Positions 47,404 to 57,099 are shown, numbered from the stretch's first letter. The stretch: DNA of 64,000 nucleotides from Candidatus Scalindua japonica (GCF_002443295.1 NZ_BAOS01000005.1:248001-312000), one strand, 5' to 3'. Notes: generated by a model not told the origin, from the letters alone. Translations and numbers: made by a program.

Positions 47404-47622
47404 CCCTCAACCTAGCGCGTCTGCCAACTCCGCCACTTACGCATAAAACATTTCCATTGTAATAGCCTGTAGATAAAAGTCAAATATGTTTCTTGACAAT
47501 TTGAGATGTTTAGTGCTTATCCTCATACCTGCCCAGATTAATATGTTCGCCAACCCGACATGGCTGTTCTGGCGTGAACAAGTTGGCCTATATACGCCAT
47601 ACTATACAAAAAAATTGACAGA
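47404..47622. repeat. Long direct repeat, copy 2 (tRNA-Leu 5' half plus upstream)
   Basis: A 219-bp copy of 41150-41429, lacking about 61 bp. It contains the 5' 39 nt of tRNA-Leu (47442-47404, with one acceptor-stem change, cttCcgc to cttAcgc) and an intact tRNA promoter (TTGACT-16-TACAAT, 47483-47456). A minus-strand transcript from it would run into the csrA-like gene in antisense. Confidence 0.85.
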
Positions 47623-47668
47623 AAACCAATAAGGTTGCATAATGGGTGGTAAACGAAAGGGGTATACT

Positions 47669-47950
47669 ATGCAAACAATAACGGTAAAAAACATACCTGA
47701 CGATATACATAAACTATTAAAGGATGTTGCAAAATTTAACCATAGAAGCCTGAATAATGAGATAATTAATTGTTTAGAGAAATATTTAAAAATTCCAAAA
47801 ATTGATGCTGCTTCTATGCTCAGAAAAGCACAAATCTCCCGCTCTAAAATAAAACATCGCTTTTCAGACTCAGAAATCCATGATACCAAAAACAAGGGGG
47901 CAGAATCTCAAAAATGGGATTTACTTGCCAATCAAAAACAAAGGAGGTAA
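47669..47950 (+). CDS. FitA/VapB-like ribbon-helix-helix antitoxin, orphan
   Basis: The 93-residue protein begins MQTITVKNIPDDIHKLLKDV and NHRSLNNEIINCLEKYLKIP, the ribbon-helix-helix pattern of FitA/VapB-type antitoxins. I choose the start at 47669, after a GGGG box, rather than the upstream in-frame ATG at 47642. No PIN-domain toxin follows; the next gene is a thiamine-binding protein 2 nt downstream. The module has probably lost its toxin. Confidence 0.7.
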   Translation: MQTITVKNIPDDIHKLLKDVAKFNHRSLNNEIINCLEKYLKIPKIDAASMLRKAQISRSKIKHRFSDSEIHDTKNKGAESQKWDLLANQKQRR

Positions 47951-47952
47951 AT

Positions 47953-48258
47953 ATGGTAGTTAATTTCACTATTGTGCCAATAGGTAAAGAAAGTAGTTTG
48001 AGTACAAAAGTAGCAGAAGTATTAAATATCGTCAGTGAAAGCGGAATAGATTACAAACTACATTCCATGGGGACTATTCTGGAAGGTGACTGGGACGAGA
48101 TAATGAGACTTATTAAGAAGTGTCATAAGAAAATTCTCAAGGATTCAGACCGCGTTTTAACAACTATCACAATCGATGATGGTAAAGGAAGGACAGGCAG
48201 AATCGCCGGCAAGGTTAAGTCTGTGGAAAAGAAATTGGGCAAAAAATTAAAAACGTAA
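47953..48258 (+). CDS. MTH1187-family thiamine-binding protein
   Basis: The 101-residue protein reads VVNFTIVPIGKESSLSTKVA, then VLNIVSESGIDYKLHSMGTI and LEGDWDEIMRLIKKCHKKIL, the signature of the MTH1187/YkoF-like family that binds thiamine or a related small molecule. The start at 47953 follows a perfect AAGGAGGT box; an upstream in-frame start at 47914 lies within the antitoxin gene and is unlikely. Function is probably thiamine salvage or storage. Confidence 0.8.
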   Translation: MVVNFTIVPIGKESSLSTKVAEVLNIVSESGIDYKLHSMGTILEGDWDEIMRLIKKCHKKILKDSDRVLTTITIDDGKGRTGRIAGKVKSVEKKLGKKLKT

Positions 48259-48470
48259 AATTCTTTTGACAGATTCAATAAACAGAATTATATTGTATCC
48301 TTTTCTTACTATTATATATCAGTATTATCTGATTAAAAAGCTGCACGTGCATCTTTGTCATATCTAACATGCTTCCACGTTTTCCCGTCCCCGCCAGAAC
48401 AGCCTTATCGGGCTGGCTAATGGATTGCCGGGCAGGCGGGTGAGAATGAGAACTTTAAGGCTTATTATAA

Positions 48471-49019
48471 ATGCAATTAGTACCAAAAAAAGTGTTTTTC
48501 ACAAAAGGTGTAGGTAAACATAAAGAGAAATTACAGTCGCTTGAACTTGCCTTGCGAAAGGCAGGTATAGAGAAATGTAATCTCGTCAGGGTATCAAGCA
48601 TCTTTCCACCAAATTGCAAGATTATATCGAGGTCGCAGGGTACTAAGCTTCTTCAACCGGGCCAGATTGTATTCTGTGTAATGAGTACTAATGAAACCAA
48701 TGAACCGAATAGAATGATATCTGCATCAGTCGGCCTCGCAATACCCGCTGAACCGAACCATTACGGATATCTGAGTGAGCATCACGCGAATGGTGAAACA
48801 AACGAGACATCCGGTGATTACGCGGAAGACCTGGCCGCATCAATGCTTGCCAGTACGCAAGGTGTTGAGTTTGATCCGGAAAAGAATTATGACGAACGGA
48901 AAGAGATTTATCGTATGAGCGGTAAAATAGTTAAATCAAGAAACACCACCCAATCGGCAAGGGGCGACAAAAGAGGCTTGTGGTCTACGGTTGTATCCGC
49001 CGCCGTCTTCCTTCCTTAA
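48471..49019 (+). CDS. pdaD: Pyruvoyl-dependent arginine decarboxylase
   Basis: The 182-residue proenzyme matches PdaD throughout. The Ser42-Ser43 pair in [11 protein letters not shown] is the autocleavage site that generates the pyruvoyl group, and [39 protein letters not shown] and [14 protein letters not shown] are family blocks. It converts arginine to agmatine, the first step of polyamine synthesis. It lies just upstream of argJ on the same strand. Length is normal. Confidence 0.92.
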   Translation: MQLVPKKVFFTKGVGKHKEKLQSLELALRKAGIEKCNLVRVSSIFPPNCKIISRSQGTKLLQPGQIVFCVMSTNETNEPNRMISASVGLAIPAEPNHYGYLSEHHANGETNETSGDYAEDLAASMLASTQGVEFDPEKNYDERKEIYRMSGKIVKSRNTTQSARGDKRGLWSTVVSAAVFLP

Positions 49020-49091
49020 TCGGCTATACGGCCTGCGTACCTCTGCGTTTAGATAAAGTACTAAAGGCTAATTTACAAAAGGACTTTTCTC

Positions 49092-50309
49092 ATGATCAAG
49101 ACAATCCCAGGAAACATTACAGCGCCAAAGGGCTTAAAAGCCGGGTCTGTACACTGCGGTTTAAAAAGAAATAAGAAAAACCATGATATCGGTATCATTT
49201 TTTCAGAACAACCATGCAAGAGCGCTGCCCTTTTTACAAAAAACCAAATTGTTGCCGCACCAATAAAACTGAGCAGAAAGGTTGTAAAAGATGGCATGGT
49301 ACAGGCAATAGTTGTGAACAGTGGTAACGCCAATGCATGTACCGGCAAGAGAGGTGAAAAGGATGCAGAAACAATGGCACTTTTAACGTCCAAACAGTTG
49401 AATATAAAAGCTAATGAAGTTATCGTAGCCTCAACAGGTATAATCGGACATCACCTCCCCATGGCAAAGATAAAATCCGGCATAATCCAATCGTCTGAAC
49501 GTTTGGGTAATAACAACACCCATGCAATAAACATTGCGAAAGCAATAATGACAACCGACCTTGTCCCTAAACATATTGCAGTTAAAACGAAGATAGGTGG
49601 AAAGGAAGTTACTATAGGTGCAATAGCCAAAGGCTCCGGTATGATTTCACCGGATATGGCTACCATGTTCTGCTTTATCACTACTGATGCTGCAATATCT
49701 TTAAATACGTTAAGGTCCTGCATAAAAAAATCAACAGAAAGCTCGTTTAATCAAATCACCGTAGATGGTCATATGAGTACGAGTGATATGGTTGCTATCC
49801 TCGCAAACGGTATGGCAAATAACCACAATATAACATCTTCAACGAAAAGCGATCTTGCTCTGTTTCAGAAGGCGCTTGATTATGTGACCCTGAACATGGC
49901 AAAGGAGATAGTAAAGGACGGTGAGGGCGCAACAAAGTTTATACAGATCGAGGTGCATGAAGCAAAATCAGTTTCGGATGCAAAAAAAATCGCGAGAACA
50001 ATAGCTGAATCTCCATTAGTAAAAACGGCTATAAACGGTGAAGATCCTAACTGGGGAAGAATAGTCTCGGCAGCAGGCTATGCCAGAGTCACTCTCGACG
50101 AATCTAAACTGAAATTGTCAGTTAACAATATTACAATCTATAAAAAAGGACTGCCGGTTACACCTGCCCCAAAGAGATTAAGCAGCGTAATGAAAAAGAA
50201 AGAAATCACCATTCAATTACATCTTGGAATGGGTAATAAAAACACCACATTATGGACGTGTGATTTATCAAAAGAGTACGTAAGTATCAATGCCGATTAT
50301 CATACTTGA
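49092..50309 (+). CDS. argJ: Bifunctional glutamate N-acetyltransferase/amino-acid acetyltransferase ArgJ
   Basis: The 405-residue protein is a standard ArgJ: it transfers acetyl from N-acetylornithine to glutamate in the cyclic arginine pathway. Landmarks are VVNSGNANACTGKRGEKDAE, VASTGIIGHHLPM, and the self-cleavage block KGSGMISPDMATM, in which the Thr after A becomes the nucleophile of the beta chain. NGEDPNWGRIVSAAGYA and the C-terminal DLSKEYVSINADYHT are conserved. It neighbours pdaD, linking arginine synthesis and use. Confidence 0.95.
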   Translation: MIKTIPGNITAPKGLKAGSVHCGLKRNKKNHDIGIIFSEQPCKSAALFTKNQIVAAPIKLSRKVVKDGMVQAIVVNSGNANACTGKRGEKDAETMALLTSKQLNIKANEVIVASTGIIGHHLPMAKIKSGIIQSSERLGNNNTHAINIAKAIMTTDLVPKHIAVKTKIGGKEVTIGAIAKGSGMISPDMATMFCFITTDAAISLNTLRSCIKKSTESSFNQITVDGHMSTSDMVAILANGMANNHNITSSTKSDLALFQKALDYVTLNMAKEIVKDGEGATKFIQIEVHEAKSVSDAKKIARTIAESPLVKTAINGEDPNWGRIVSAAGYARVTLDESKLKLSVNNITIYKKGLPVTPAPKRLSSVMKKKEITIQLHLGMGNKNTTLWTCDLSKEYVSINADYHT

Positions 50310-50325
50310 TCTCTTTTAACTATAG

Positions 50326-52353
50326 AGCCTCCGCATAAACTCACACGAAAAGCGCTTGATGCAAAAATTTTTTTCAATCGTACTTCAAAATTACGTTAAA
50401 AGAAGACAGTATAAAACTGCACAGCACCAACAATGGAGATAATTTGCAAATTTGAAAACACCTCTCCTACGGTTTTTTGTTTTTTACTTTAAAAATCACC
50501 AATTTAATTCTGTAACAACAGATGAAAAGCAATCATCGTCTTGTCCAGGTATGCCTGAAACGCAAGATTCCCTCTCTTGCTTAAACGATCATCACCAATA
50601 TCACACTTCAAGCGCTTTATCATCCGCTCAACTGAAGGACGACGTGTCATTATTGCCTTGAATCTCTTTGCCATTGGAGGATCTTCCGTGTCTATGTGGG
50701 GTAATAACCCAAATGATATATTAATCATCCTGCCAGTTAACGAATTGGGACAACACTCTACCTGATGCAAGCATGTTGAACACACCGGTTCACCATCTGT
50801 ATCCGTTGGCGCATGGTAAATGAATTTTTCTTTTTCATAACGCATTCCTTTGTAATCCATCTCATGGCCACCATTGCATATTACCACACCATACGGCGTT
50901 ATCTTCTCCATGCCACGCGGCAAACCATCTGTTATTCCATTCTTGCGCCTTGGATTTAAAGATGCCTTTAATTCTAAGCCGAGTTTGTCCATAAACTTAT
51001 CTTTCAAATCTCTGCTATCACACGCGCTATCATACAACGCTCTTTTAACCGATTCTTCAATCACCGGATATGTATCAAATACCTTTTCTACATGTGGAAA
51101 ATATGTCTCTCCATCATGTGTCGGTCCATCCAACACTGCTCTTGCATCCAGAGGCACGCCTTGACGTGGAAAACCTACAATACTTGCTTTGTGCCCCCAA
51201 TACATCTTTGTTATGGATTTCACGATTGTCCCCGCTCCTTCATCTGCCAATACCCAGTCATGTTCACACTTGTCTCTGTCCTGACAGCGACACCTCTTAG
51301 TCAGCTTTGATTGCGACTTCTTCTGCTCCTCCTTACCATCTTCGTCCTTATACTTTACTGTCTCAAACCCTGAATATGCATAATAGTGAGTTGTATCTCC
51401 TACTACTTCCTTTTCTATTTTAATCGCACCTGTCTCTATGTTCTCAGTTACCAGCGCAATCTTCATCTTATCCCATAGCCCCCACTCACTCATGATCTGG
51501 TCAAATTGCTGCAGTTTACGCTCACTTGGTATATGCCTGCTACAATACTCATCCCTTTCCCCCTTCGGTGCAAATCCACATACTCGCACAAAACTCGGAT
51601 TACTCTTCAATAACATGGACACTTTTTCCGGCTCGCACGGAAATCCCATTAGAGCTGTACCCAAAAAACTTTTTAACAACGCAAAAAAACATTTTGGCCT
51701 CTTACCTCCCAATCGAAATGGCACTACCCCGGGAGATATACTCAGGGGACTTACCATCCGCTGCTTTGATTCAGCCGCTACTTCATAAAGCACATCACCT
51801 CTCTTCTCCTTGTCAACTTGCATTGTTGCTCTATTAAACAAAAGCTCCTGTCTTGCATCTTCTTTGCTCTGAGATAATACTACTTGCTTTTGGGGGTTGA
51901 TTTTTCAGCCTCTTTCTCTCTTCTCGTTTATTAAATTCATAAAGTGCATCGTAGTACTCAGCACCGAAATTACGGTGTTTCTCCCAGGGAAAATAATATA
52001 AAGCCCGAAACCATTCCGCATCTGGTGTATTAAGCAGTACTTTGTCATCTTCGTGAACAGTGTGAATTAGTAGCGGTTTTTGGTTGATTTGAATTTGTGA
52101 TATTGGTAGCATTCTAGCGTGTCCTTTCTTGTATAGTAGTTTGTGTTATTGTGTGACTTCTATTATACAAGTTGGGCACCGTATTTTGTAATTCTACTAT
52201 TGGATTTTGTAAATTATTTCACAAAACCCTTTAAAATACGGCTTACTGGCTCGTTGGCACATTATTCTTGTCGCTCCTTTTACAAAATATTGCCTCTAAC
52301 TCTTTTTATAACTCTTTTACTATCAACATCTTTGTAAGTTTATGCGTCTGCTC
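50326..52353 (-). mobile_element. 2028-bp insertion sequence, copy A
   Basis: Flanked by a 4-bp target duplication TATA (50322-50325 and 52354-52357). Terminal inverted repeats are GAGCCTCCGCATAAACTCAC on the left and, in complement, GAGCAGACGCATAAACTTAC on the right. It is nearly identical to copy B (58085-60112) in the opposite orientation. The IS family could not be fixed; the transposase is DDE-type with a long cysteine-rich insertion. Confidence 0.9.
50504..52112 (-). pseudogene. Transposase of IS copy A, frameshifted
   Basis: Encodes the same protein as copy B, but five C's instead of four near 51890-51896 (complement of GGGGG) shift the frame after about 75 codons. The downstream 445-residue frame keeps an intact C-terminal catalytic region (RPSVERMIKRLKCDIGDD), including the conserved basic residues that are replaced in copy B. 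Inactive unless slippage occurs. Confidence 0.85.
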
Positions 52354-52454
52354 TATAAAAACGTGCCACATCCTGCCTGCAACCGTTTGTCTATATCTGT
52401 CTGGTTTTGCCCGCCAGAAAGCAAGTGGTCAGGCTTCATAAAATATAGAATATA

Positions 52455-53774
52455 ATGAAAAACGAAACGATTGCATCTATTACCACACCTATCGGCGAAG
52501 GAGGAATCGGCGTAATACAGGTTTCCGGCCCCAACTCACTTGAGATCGTAAATAAGGTATTCAAGGGCAAGAAACTGAAAGACTTGATAAATGCGGAGTC
52601 AATGAGGATTTATTACGGAGATATTTATTATAACGGTCGACCGGTTGACGAAGTAATCGTAAACGTGCTCAGAGAACAAGACAGTTTCACTGGTGAAGAC
52701 CTGGTTGAAGTTAATTGCCATGGCGGTATCCTTGCAGTGAAGAAGACACTTGAAAGCATTGTGTCTGCCGGAGCAAAAGAAGTCCACTGGGAAGAGCTCG
52801 CCAATCGACCCCTTATAAATAGCAAGATTGACCGTATTCAGGAAGAAGCGTTACGGGAAATACCCAAAGCAAAAACAAAATTAGGGGTTAAAGTCCTACT
52901 AGACCAATACAATGGTGCATTGTCTTTATCTATTCATAAGACAATTGAAGGGATAGGAAAATGTGATAATAACAAAAAATTATTGTATGACACCAACAAT
53001 GCATTAAGAGAAATACTCGCAACTGCAGCATTCGGTTGTGCAATTACTTCACCTCAAAAACTAATTATTACTGGTAAGCCAAATGCAGGCAAATCCACAT
53101 TATTTAACTCATTGTTAAAAGAAGATAGATTAATTACACACAAAGAGCCGGGTACCACAAGAGACGCAATTGATGAAATGTTCTCAATCGACGGCATACC
53201 AATAACAATAGTCGATACTGCGGGTATAAGAGAGACAGAACACGAAGTTGAAAGGCTCGGTATCCTGGAAAGCAGAAAGCAGTTAGCACAGGCAGATAAA
53301 ATAATTGTGGTATTTGATAATTCCAAACCGGTAGAAAAAGAAGATGAAGAGATAATAAAACTAATTAATACATTACAGTTAAAGAAAGCAGACAACACTC
53401 ATAACAAAATATCTGTTTTCGCGGTATTGAATAAAACAGATCTGCCTTGTAAATTAGACGCGGAAACACTTATTGGAAAAATATTTGGACCGATTTGTCA
53501 GGTATCTGCCTTAAACGGTGATGGGCTCCCAACCCTTGAGGAGACTCTGATTTCAGAGTTTAAAGGTTTTACAGAATATACACCTGAAAAGCCCATAATT
53601 TTCACTAAACGGCAACAGGATTATGTATCCAAAGCATTAAATACAATAACTCGATGCATCCAGGAAGTTAAAGGGGGAAAAGAACCAAGTAACTATTCTG
53701 ATTTACTAAACGAAATTAAGCAAAATCTTTTAAACAGTGTTGACGATTCTCATAAGAACAGAGAATATTACTAG
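52455..53774 (+). CDS. MnmE/TrmE-like GTPase lacking the C-terminal FCIGK motif
   Basis: The 439-residue protein has the MnmE order: an N-terminal formyl-THF-type domain (IASITTPIGEGGIGVIQVSG; FTGEDLVEVNCHGG) and an inserted G domain with G1 GKPNAGKST, G2 GTTRD, G3 DTAGIRETE and G4 NKTD. MnmE modifies wobble uridines of tRNA with MnmG. Two deviations matter: the usual NGKLDLTQAEAV helix reads INSKIDRIQEEAL, and the protein ends SVDDSHKNREYY without the FCIGK motif whose Cys is needed for catalysis. It may be a divergent paralogue or a partly decayed MnmE. Confidence 0.8.
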   Translation: MKNETIASITTPIGEGGIGVIQVSGPNSLEIVNKVFKGKKLKDLINAESMRIYYGDIYYNGRPVDEVIVNVLREQDSFTGEDLVEVNCHGGILAVKKTLESIVSAGAKEVHWEELANRPLINSKIDRIQEEALREIPKAKTKLGVKVLLDQYNGALSLSIHKTIEGIGKCDNNKKLLYDTNNALREILATAAFGCAITSPQKLIITGKPNAGKSTLFNSLLKEDRLITHKEPGTTRDAIDEMFSIDGIPITIVDTAGIRETEHEVERLGILESRKQLAQADKIIVVFDNSKPVEKEDEEIIKLINTLQLKKADNTHNKISVFAVLNKTDLPCKLDAETLIGKIFGPICQVSALNGDGLPTLEETLISEFKGFTEYTPEKPIIFTKRQQDYVSKALNTITRCIQEVKGGKEPSNYSDLLNEIKQNLLNSVDDSHKNREYY

Positions 53775-53794
53775 TGAGTGTCTTGGAGTACGGC

Positions 53795-53837
53795 AAAAAA
53801 ACGCCTACATCCCTCAGCTAATGAAGAATGTAAGCGT
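53795..53837 (-). terminator. Rho-independent terminator of the PEP-CTERM gene
   Basis: On the minus strand ACGCTTACAT (53837-53828) pairs with ATGTAGGCGT (53810-53801), allowing one G-U pair, followed by a run of seven T's (53801-53795). It lies 27 nt past the PEP-CTERM stop codon. Confidence 0.85.
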
Positions 53838-53863
53838 CTGTATAATTGAGCAATGTTGGTAAG

Positions 53864-54547
53864 TTACCTGGTTTTATTGACAACACTCTTTTTTCGTCTA
53901 CGTCTCAATTCTGCACCTGCAAGTCCTGCAATACCGATTCCCAGAAGAGCGACGGTGGTTGGTTCCGGAACAGCAGCGAGATCGGTAGCTCCAACGGTGA
54001 ATCCATGCCAACCCTCAGTGGTATCTGTAAATGTAATCGAAGTGTACGTACCAGGCAGTCGAATGACACTGTGGACTTCTCCCGATCCGAAAAACCCTGT
54101 ACCGCTGCCATTCAGTATCGGTGTTCCATTCCCCCAGTAGCCATGACCAAAACTCAGAATTTCTATCGGTACCCCGAATTCAACCGTATTGTTATTCCAA
54201 CTGACCAGTGCCAAAAGAGGATCGACGACAGCTTCTGAGAACGTGATTGTCTTAGCGCCACCGACACTCAAAGCAATGATATCTGAAGCAGGGGGCGCAT
54301 TGTCTACTTCCGCACTTATATATGGCGCTGAAGGGTTCCAGTAATTGACTCCGCCCGCTGTTTGAGCAAACGAATATGGACCACTGTATGTCATGTCAAC
54401 GGTGCTCGAACCAAATGTCAGAGTTCCTGTTACTTCTGATGGCGCACTAGCTGTCCAATCCGTCCAAGACACGGGAACTGCCATCACAGCAGATGCAGGA
54501 ACAGTAAGTAAAACAATTATACAAAAATTTCTTAATAATAATTTCAT
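53864..54547 (-). CDS. PEP-CTERM exported protein
   Basis: The 227-residue protein has an N-terminal signal peptide (LLLRNFCIIVLLTVPASAVM) and the C-terminal sorting signal VPEPTTVALLGIGIAGLAGA followed by a basic tail (ELRRRRKK), the target of an exosortase. The middle is a secreted beta-rich region (VLEF-type strands; IEILSFGHGYWGNGTPILNG) of no known function. Gene ends in a clear terminator and begins with a GGAGAG box. Such proteins are typical of Planctomycetes and other Gram-negatives with exopolysaccharide. No exosortase gene is in the window. Confidence 0.9.
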   Translation of the reverse strand: MKLLLRNFCIIVLLTVPASAVMAVPVSWTDWTASAPSEVTGTLTFGSSTVDMTYSGPYSFAQTAGGVNYWNPSAPYISAEVDNAPPASDIIALSVGGAKTITFSEAVVDPLLALVSWNNNTVEFGVPIEILSFGHGYWGNGTPILNGSGTGFFGSGEVHSVIRLPGTYTSITFTDTTEGWHGFTVGATDLAAVPEPTTVALLGIGIAGLAGAELRRRRKKSVVNKTR

Positions 54548-54746
54548 AGTACTCTCCTTAATTACACTGTTAAAAAAAAAGCCGCTATTATATTATTTTG
54601 TTAGTCTAATATCTATAGATTTTCATTAACTACACATACACAAGATCAAAAAAAAGACCTAGGTTAATATATATTTATACTATTACAAGGTTTTTTTATA
54701 CGAGAAAATGCCGACAAGCACTGCGTATACATTCAAACGTTTTCAA

Positions 54747-54775
54747 AAAATAACACAAAGTAAGTGACTTGTCAA
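54747..54775 (-). promoter_or_regulatory. Sigma-70-like promoter candidate upstream of the PEP-CTERM gene
   Basis: Minus-strand TTGACA (54775-54770), 17 nt, TATTTT (54752-54747). The start codon is about 200 nt downstream, implying a long AT-rich leader. Alternatives exist because the region is very AT-rich. Confidence 0.4.
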
Positions 54776-54795
54776 CACGAAATTTATAATATCAG

Positions 54796-54856
54796 AGGTC
54801 AGGTTTTTTAGCCTTGTGAACACCGTTAAAACCCGGTGAGAAGTCAAGCCTGACCT
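54796..54856. other. Structured non-coding element
   Basis: AGGTCAGG (54796-54803) pairs with CCTGACCT (54849-54856), and an inner hairpin CACCG/CGGTG (54821-54825/54834-54838) lies in the loop. A T-run follows on the plus strand, but no plus-strand gene ends there. It sits between the uracil-DNA glycosylase and PEP-CTERM genes. The rest of 54548-54983 shows nothing else. Confidence 0.45.
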
Positions 54857-54983
54857 TTTTATTGATTAATGGCTCTTCAGAAAAAAACAGACCACTGCTG
54901 GTCAGGGCATTAAGCATGAATCTAAACATTTCGGTTCAATCTACTAGATGAAACCAGCAGAAAATCTAATTCGGATTGGTCGT

Positions 54984-55838
54984 TTAGACATTAGTTATAC
55001 TGCGCCTCGTTAAGCTAGCATTTTCCTTCAAAAAGTCTCTCACTTTCTTTATATCAGTCCAAACCTTTTTCTTGTCACCAGGATTTCTCAGTAAGTATGC
55101 AGGGTGATAGGTTGCCAGAAGTTTTGTACTTTGATACTCAAAGAACCTTCCTCGCAGGTTACCTATAGATTCTGTTGTGTCCAACAGTGTCTGCGCGGCA
55201 AATGTACCTAACGCGCATATTATCATTGGGCGTATTATTTCAATCTGCCTGATCAAGTGCGGAGAACACAACACTATTTCATTTGCATTTGGATTTCTGT
55301 TATCCGGTGGACGGCACTTAAGGATATTGGCAATATATACATCGCTCCTTTTCAGCCCTATAGATTCTATAATTCTGGTCAAAAGCTGCCCGGCTTTTCC
55401 GACAAATGGCTCTCCCTGCTGGTCCTCGTAATAACCGGGGGCCTCTCCTACAAACATTAGTTCTGCATCCGGATCGCCTGCCCCGAAAACTACATTTGAT
55501 CTCGCATGACATAACTCACATTTTATACATTTTTTTACCTGTTCTTCTAATTTTCCAAGCTCCTCAATCTTCTCTGATTTGTTCAATTCAACTGATTTTT
55601 CTTCATTATAAAAATCGAAATTATTGCAAACAGATTCTTGCGTTGAGGGTTGAGTAATTACGTTCTCTTCACTGGATAACGAGTCTTTAATTACGGGATC
55701 CAACTGCAGGTAATTTACCCCTAACTTTCTTTCCAGGTCAACCTTATCGGAAAGGACCTTAAGCAGTGACAATACCTCAGCTTTTGCTTCCTGTAGTTTT
55801 ACTGGTTTAACTGATTTACTCATGTTTATTACTTTCAC
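54984..55838 (-). CDS. Type-4 uracil-DNA glycosylase
   Basis: The 284-residue protein is a family-4 (iron-sulfur) uracil-DNA glycosylase: CIKCELC gives two cluster cysteines, CRPPDNRNP and CSPHL the others, GEAPGYYEDQQGEPFVGKAG is motif A, and LATYHPAYLLRNP the C-terminal motif with the DNA-contact histidine. It removes uracil from DNA for repair. An N-terminal extension of ~100 acidic residues (from MSKSVKPVKLQEAK) precedes the enzyme domain; an alternative start at residue 6 is possible. Confidence 0.93.
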   Translation of the reverse strand: MKVINMSKSVKPVKLQEAKAEVLSLLKVLSDKVDLERKLGVNYLQLDPVIKDSLSSEENVITQPSTQESVCNNFDFYNEEKSVELNKSEKIEELGKLEEQVKKCIKCELCHARSNVVFGAGDPDAELMFVGEAPGYYEDQQGEPFVGKAGQLLTRIIESIGLKRSDVYIANILKCRPPDNRNPNANEIVLCSPHLIRQIEIIRPMIICALGTFAAQTLLDTTESIGNLRGRFFEYQSTKLLATYHPAYLLRNPGDKKKVWTDIKKVRDFLKENASLTRRSITNV

Positions 55839-55944
55839 AACCAGGTTAATACTTCAATAATAACATGCTATCAAGAATCCACCCTACCACCCATGTTTTA
55901 ATTGTGGCAAAACTACTAGCGTGAATGGTGAAATGCAGTTTGAA

Positions 55945-55974
55945 CAGCTTAAACAGTCAAAAAGGTTTAAGCTG
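55945..55974. repeat. Perfect inverted repeat upstream of thiS
   Basis: CAGCTTAAAC and GTTTAAGCTG, 10-bp perfect arms around a 10-nt loop, without a T-run. An operator is possible. No TPP riboswitch (THI-box) consensus could be recognised in 55839-56123 by eye. Confidence 0.4.
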
Positions 55975-56123
55975 CTATTACAAGTAATTCAAACTTTTTA
56001 TAACATGTCAGGATTATATATAAGCTTCCAAAGCGTGTCAAAATCTCTTTTTCCTTGAATTTATCATAAGACAAACCTAGAATACTAAATTCTACATATT
56101 TACCTCTTCGGAGCAGAGTTACG

Positions 56124-56324
56124 ATGCAAATCACCGTAAATGATGAAAACAAAGAATTTCCAGCCAAAACATCAGTATCAGAACTGCTGAAAAGTTTTGA
56201 TATGGATGAAAGGTATGTTGCGGTAGAATTAAATCGTAAAATAGTTCCACGCACACAATTCAGTGAGAAATTACTGGTGGAAAATGATATTTTAGAAATA
56301 GTTACTTTTGTAGGTGGTGGATAA
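56124..56324 (+). CDS. thiS: Sulfur carrier protein ThiS
   Basis: The 66-residue protein has the ubiquitin-like ThiS pattern ([35 protein letters not shown]) and ends in Gly-Gly, the site of thiocarboxylation that supplies sulfur for the thiazole ring. It lies 4 nt ahead of thiG. No thiF gene is in the window. Confidence 0.93.
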   Translation: MQITVNDENKEFPAKTSVSELLKSFDMDERYVAVELNRKIVPRTQFSEKLLVENDILEIVTFVGGG

Positions 56325-56328
56325 TAAA

Positions 56329-57099
56329 ATGAGTGATACAGTTCTCAAACTTGGCAAATACGAGTTTAAATCAAGATTGTTTGTTGGTACGGGAAAATAT
56401 GAGACCTTAGACATAATGAAAGAGGCTCTGGAAGCAAGCGGTTCAGAGGTTATTACAGTAGCGGTAAGAAGAGCGAATATTGAAGGTAAACCGGGAGAAT
56501 CGCTGCTCGATTATATTGATAAAGAAAAATATACTATCCTTCCCAATACTGCAGGGTGTTTTTCAGCAGATGAAGCCATCAGAACAGCATTTATGGCAAG
56601 GGAATTGGGGATTTCTGACTTAATAAAACTTGAAGTATTAGGCGATAAAGATACACTGCTGCCAGACCCTGTTGGCACTTTAGAAGCCACTGAAAAGCTG
56701 GTAAAAGAAGGTTTTACCGTACTTGTATATACCTCTGATGACCCTATCATAGCAAAACGCCTTGAAGACGCCGGAGCGACAAGTGTGATGCCGGCGGGAG
56801 CGCCTATAGGTTCAGGTCAGGGAATCCTGAACCCTAATAACATAAGGATAATTCTGGAGACATTGAGCGTGCCTGTTATAGTTGATGCCGGAGTGGGAAC
56901 CGCTTCAGATGTGACTGCTGCTATGGAACTTGGTTGCGTGGGAGTATTGTTAAATACGGGGATTGCACAGGCAAAAGAGCCTGTCCAAATGGCCAAAGCG
57001 ATGAAACTTGCGTGTGAGTCGGGCCGTCTGGCGTATTTATCAGGCAGAATACCAAAGAAACTGTACGCGAATGCCAGCAGCCCTTTAAAAGACTTTTAA
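56329..57099 (+). CDS. thiG: Thiazole synthase ThiG
   Basis: The 256-residue protein is ThiG, which makes the thiazole phosphate of thiamine from deoxyxylulose 5-phosphate, dehydroglycine and ThiS thiocarboxylate. [37 protein letters not shown] (with the Schiff-base lysine) and [20 protein letters not shown] are diagnostic. I take the ATG at 56329 as start; a GTG five codons upstream overlaps thiS and lacks support. Tandem with thiS, so the two are coupled. Confidence 0.95.
   Translation: MSDTVLKLGKYEFKSRLFVGTGKYETLDIMKEALEASGSEVITVAVRRANIEGKPGESLLDYIDKEKYTILPNTAGCFSADEAIRTAFMARELGISDLIKLEVLGDKDTLLPDPVGTLEATEKLVKEGFTVLVYTSDDPIIAKRLEDAGATSVMPAGAPIGSGQGILNPNNIRIILETLSVPVIVDAGVGTASDVTAAMELGCVGVLLNTGIAQAKEPVQMAKAMKLACESGRLAYLSGRIPKKLYANASSPLKDF

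Noticed and set aside
48380-48445. GC-rich stretch resembling a terminator before the arginine decarboxylase gene
   Set aside because: The arms pair poorly and no T-run follows; similar CCCGCCAG words occur near 41330 and 52410, so it looks like repeat debris.
55839-56123. TPP riboswitch ahead of thiS-thiG
   Set aside because: No THI-box core (CUGAGA ... ACCUGA with the expected order) could be found by eye; only an inverted repeat is present.
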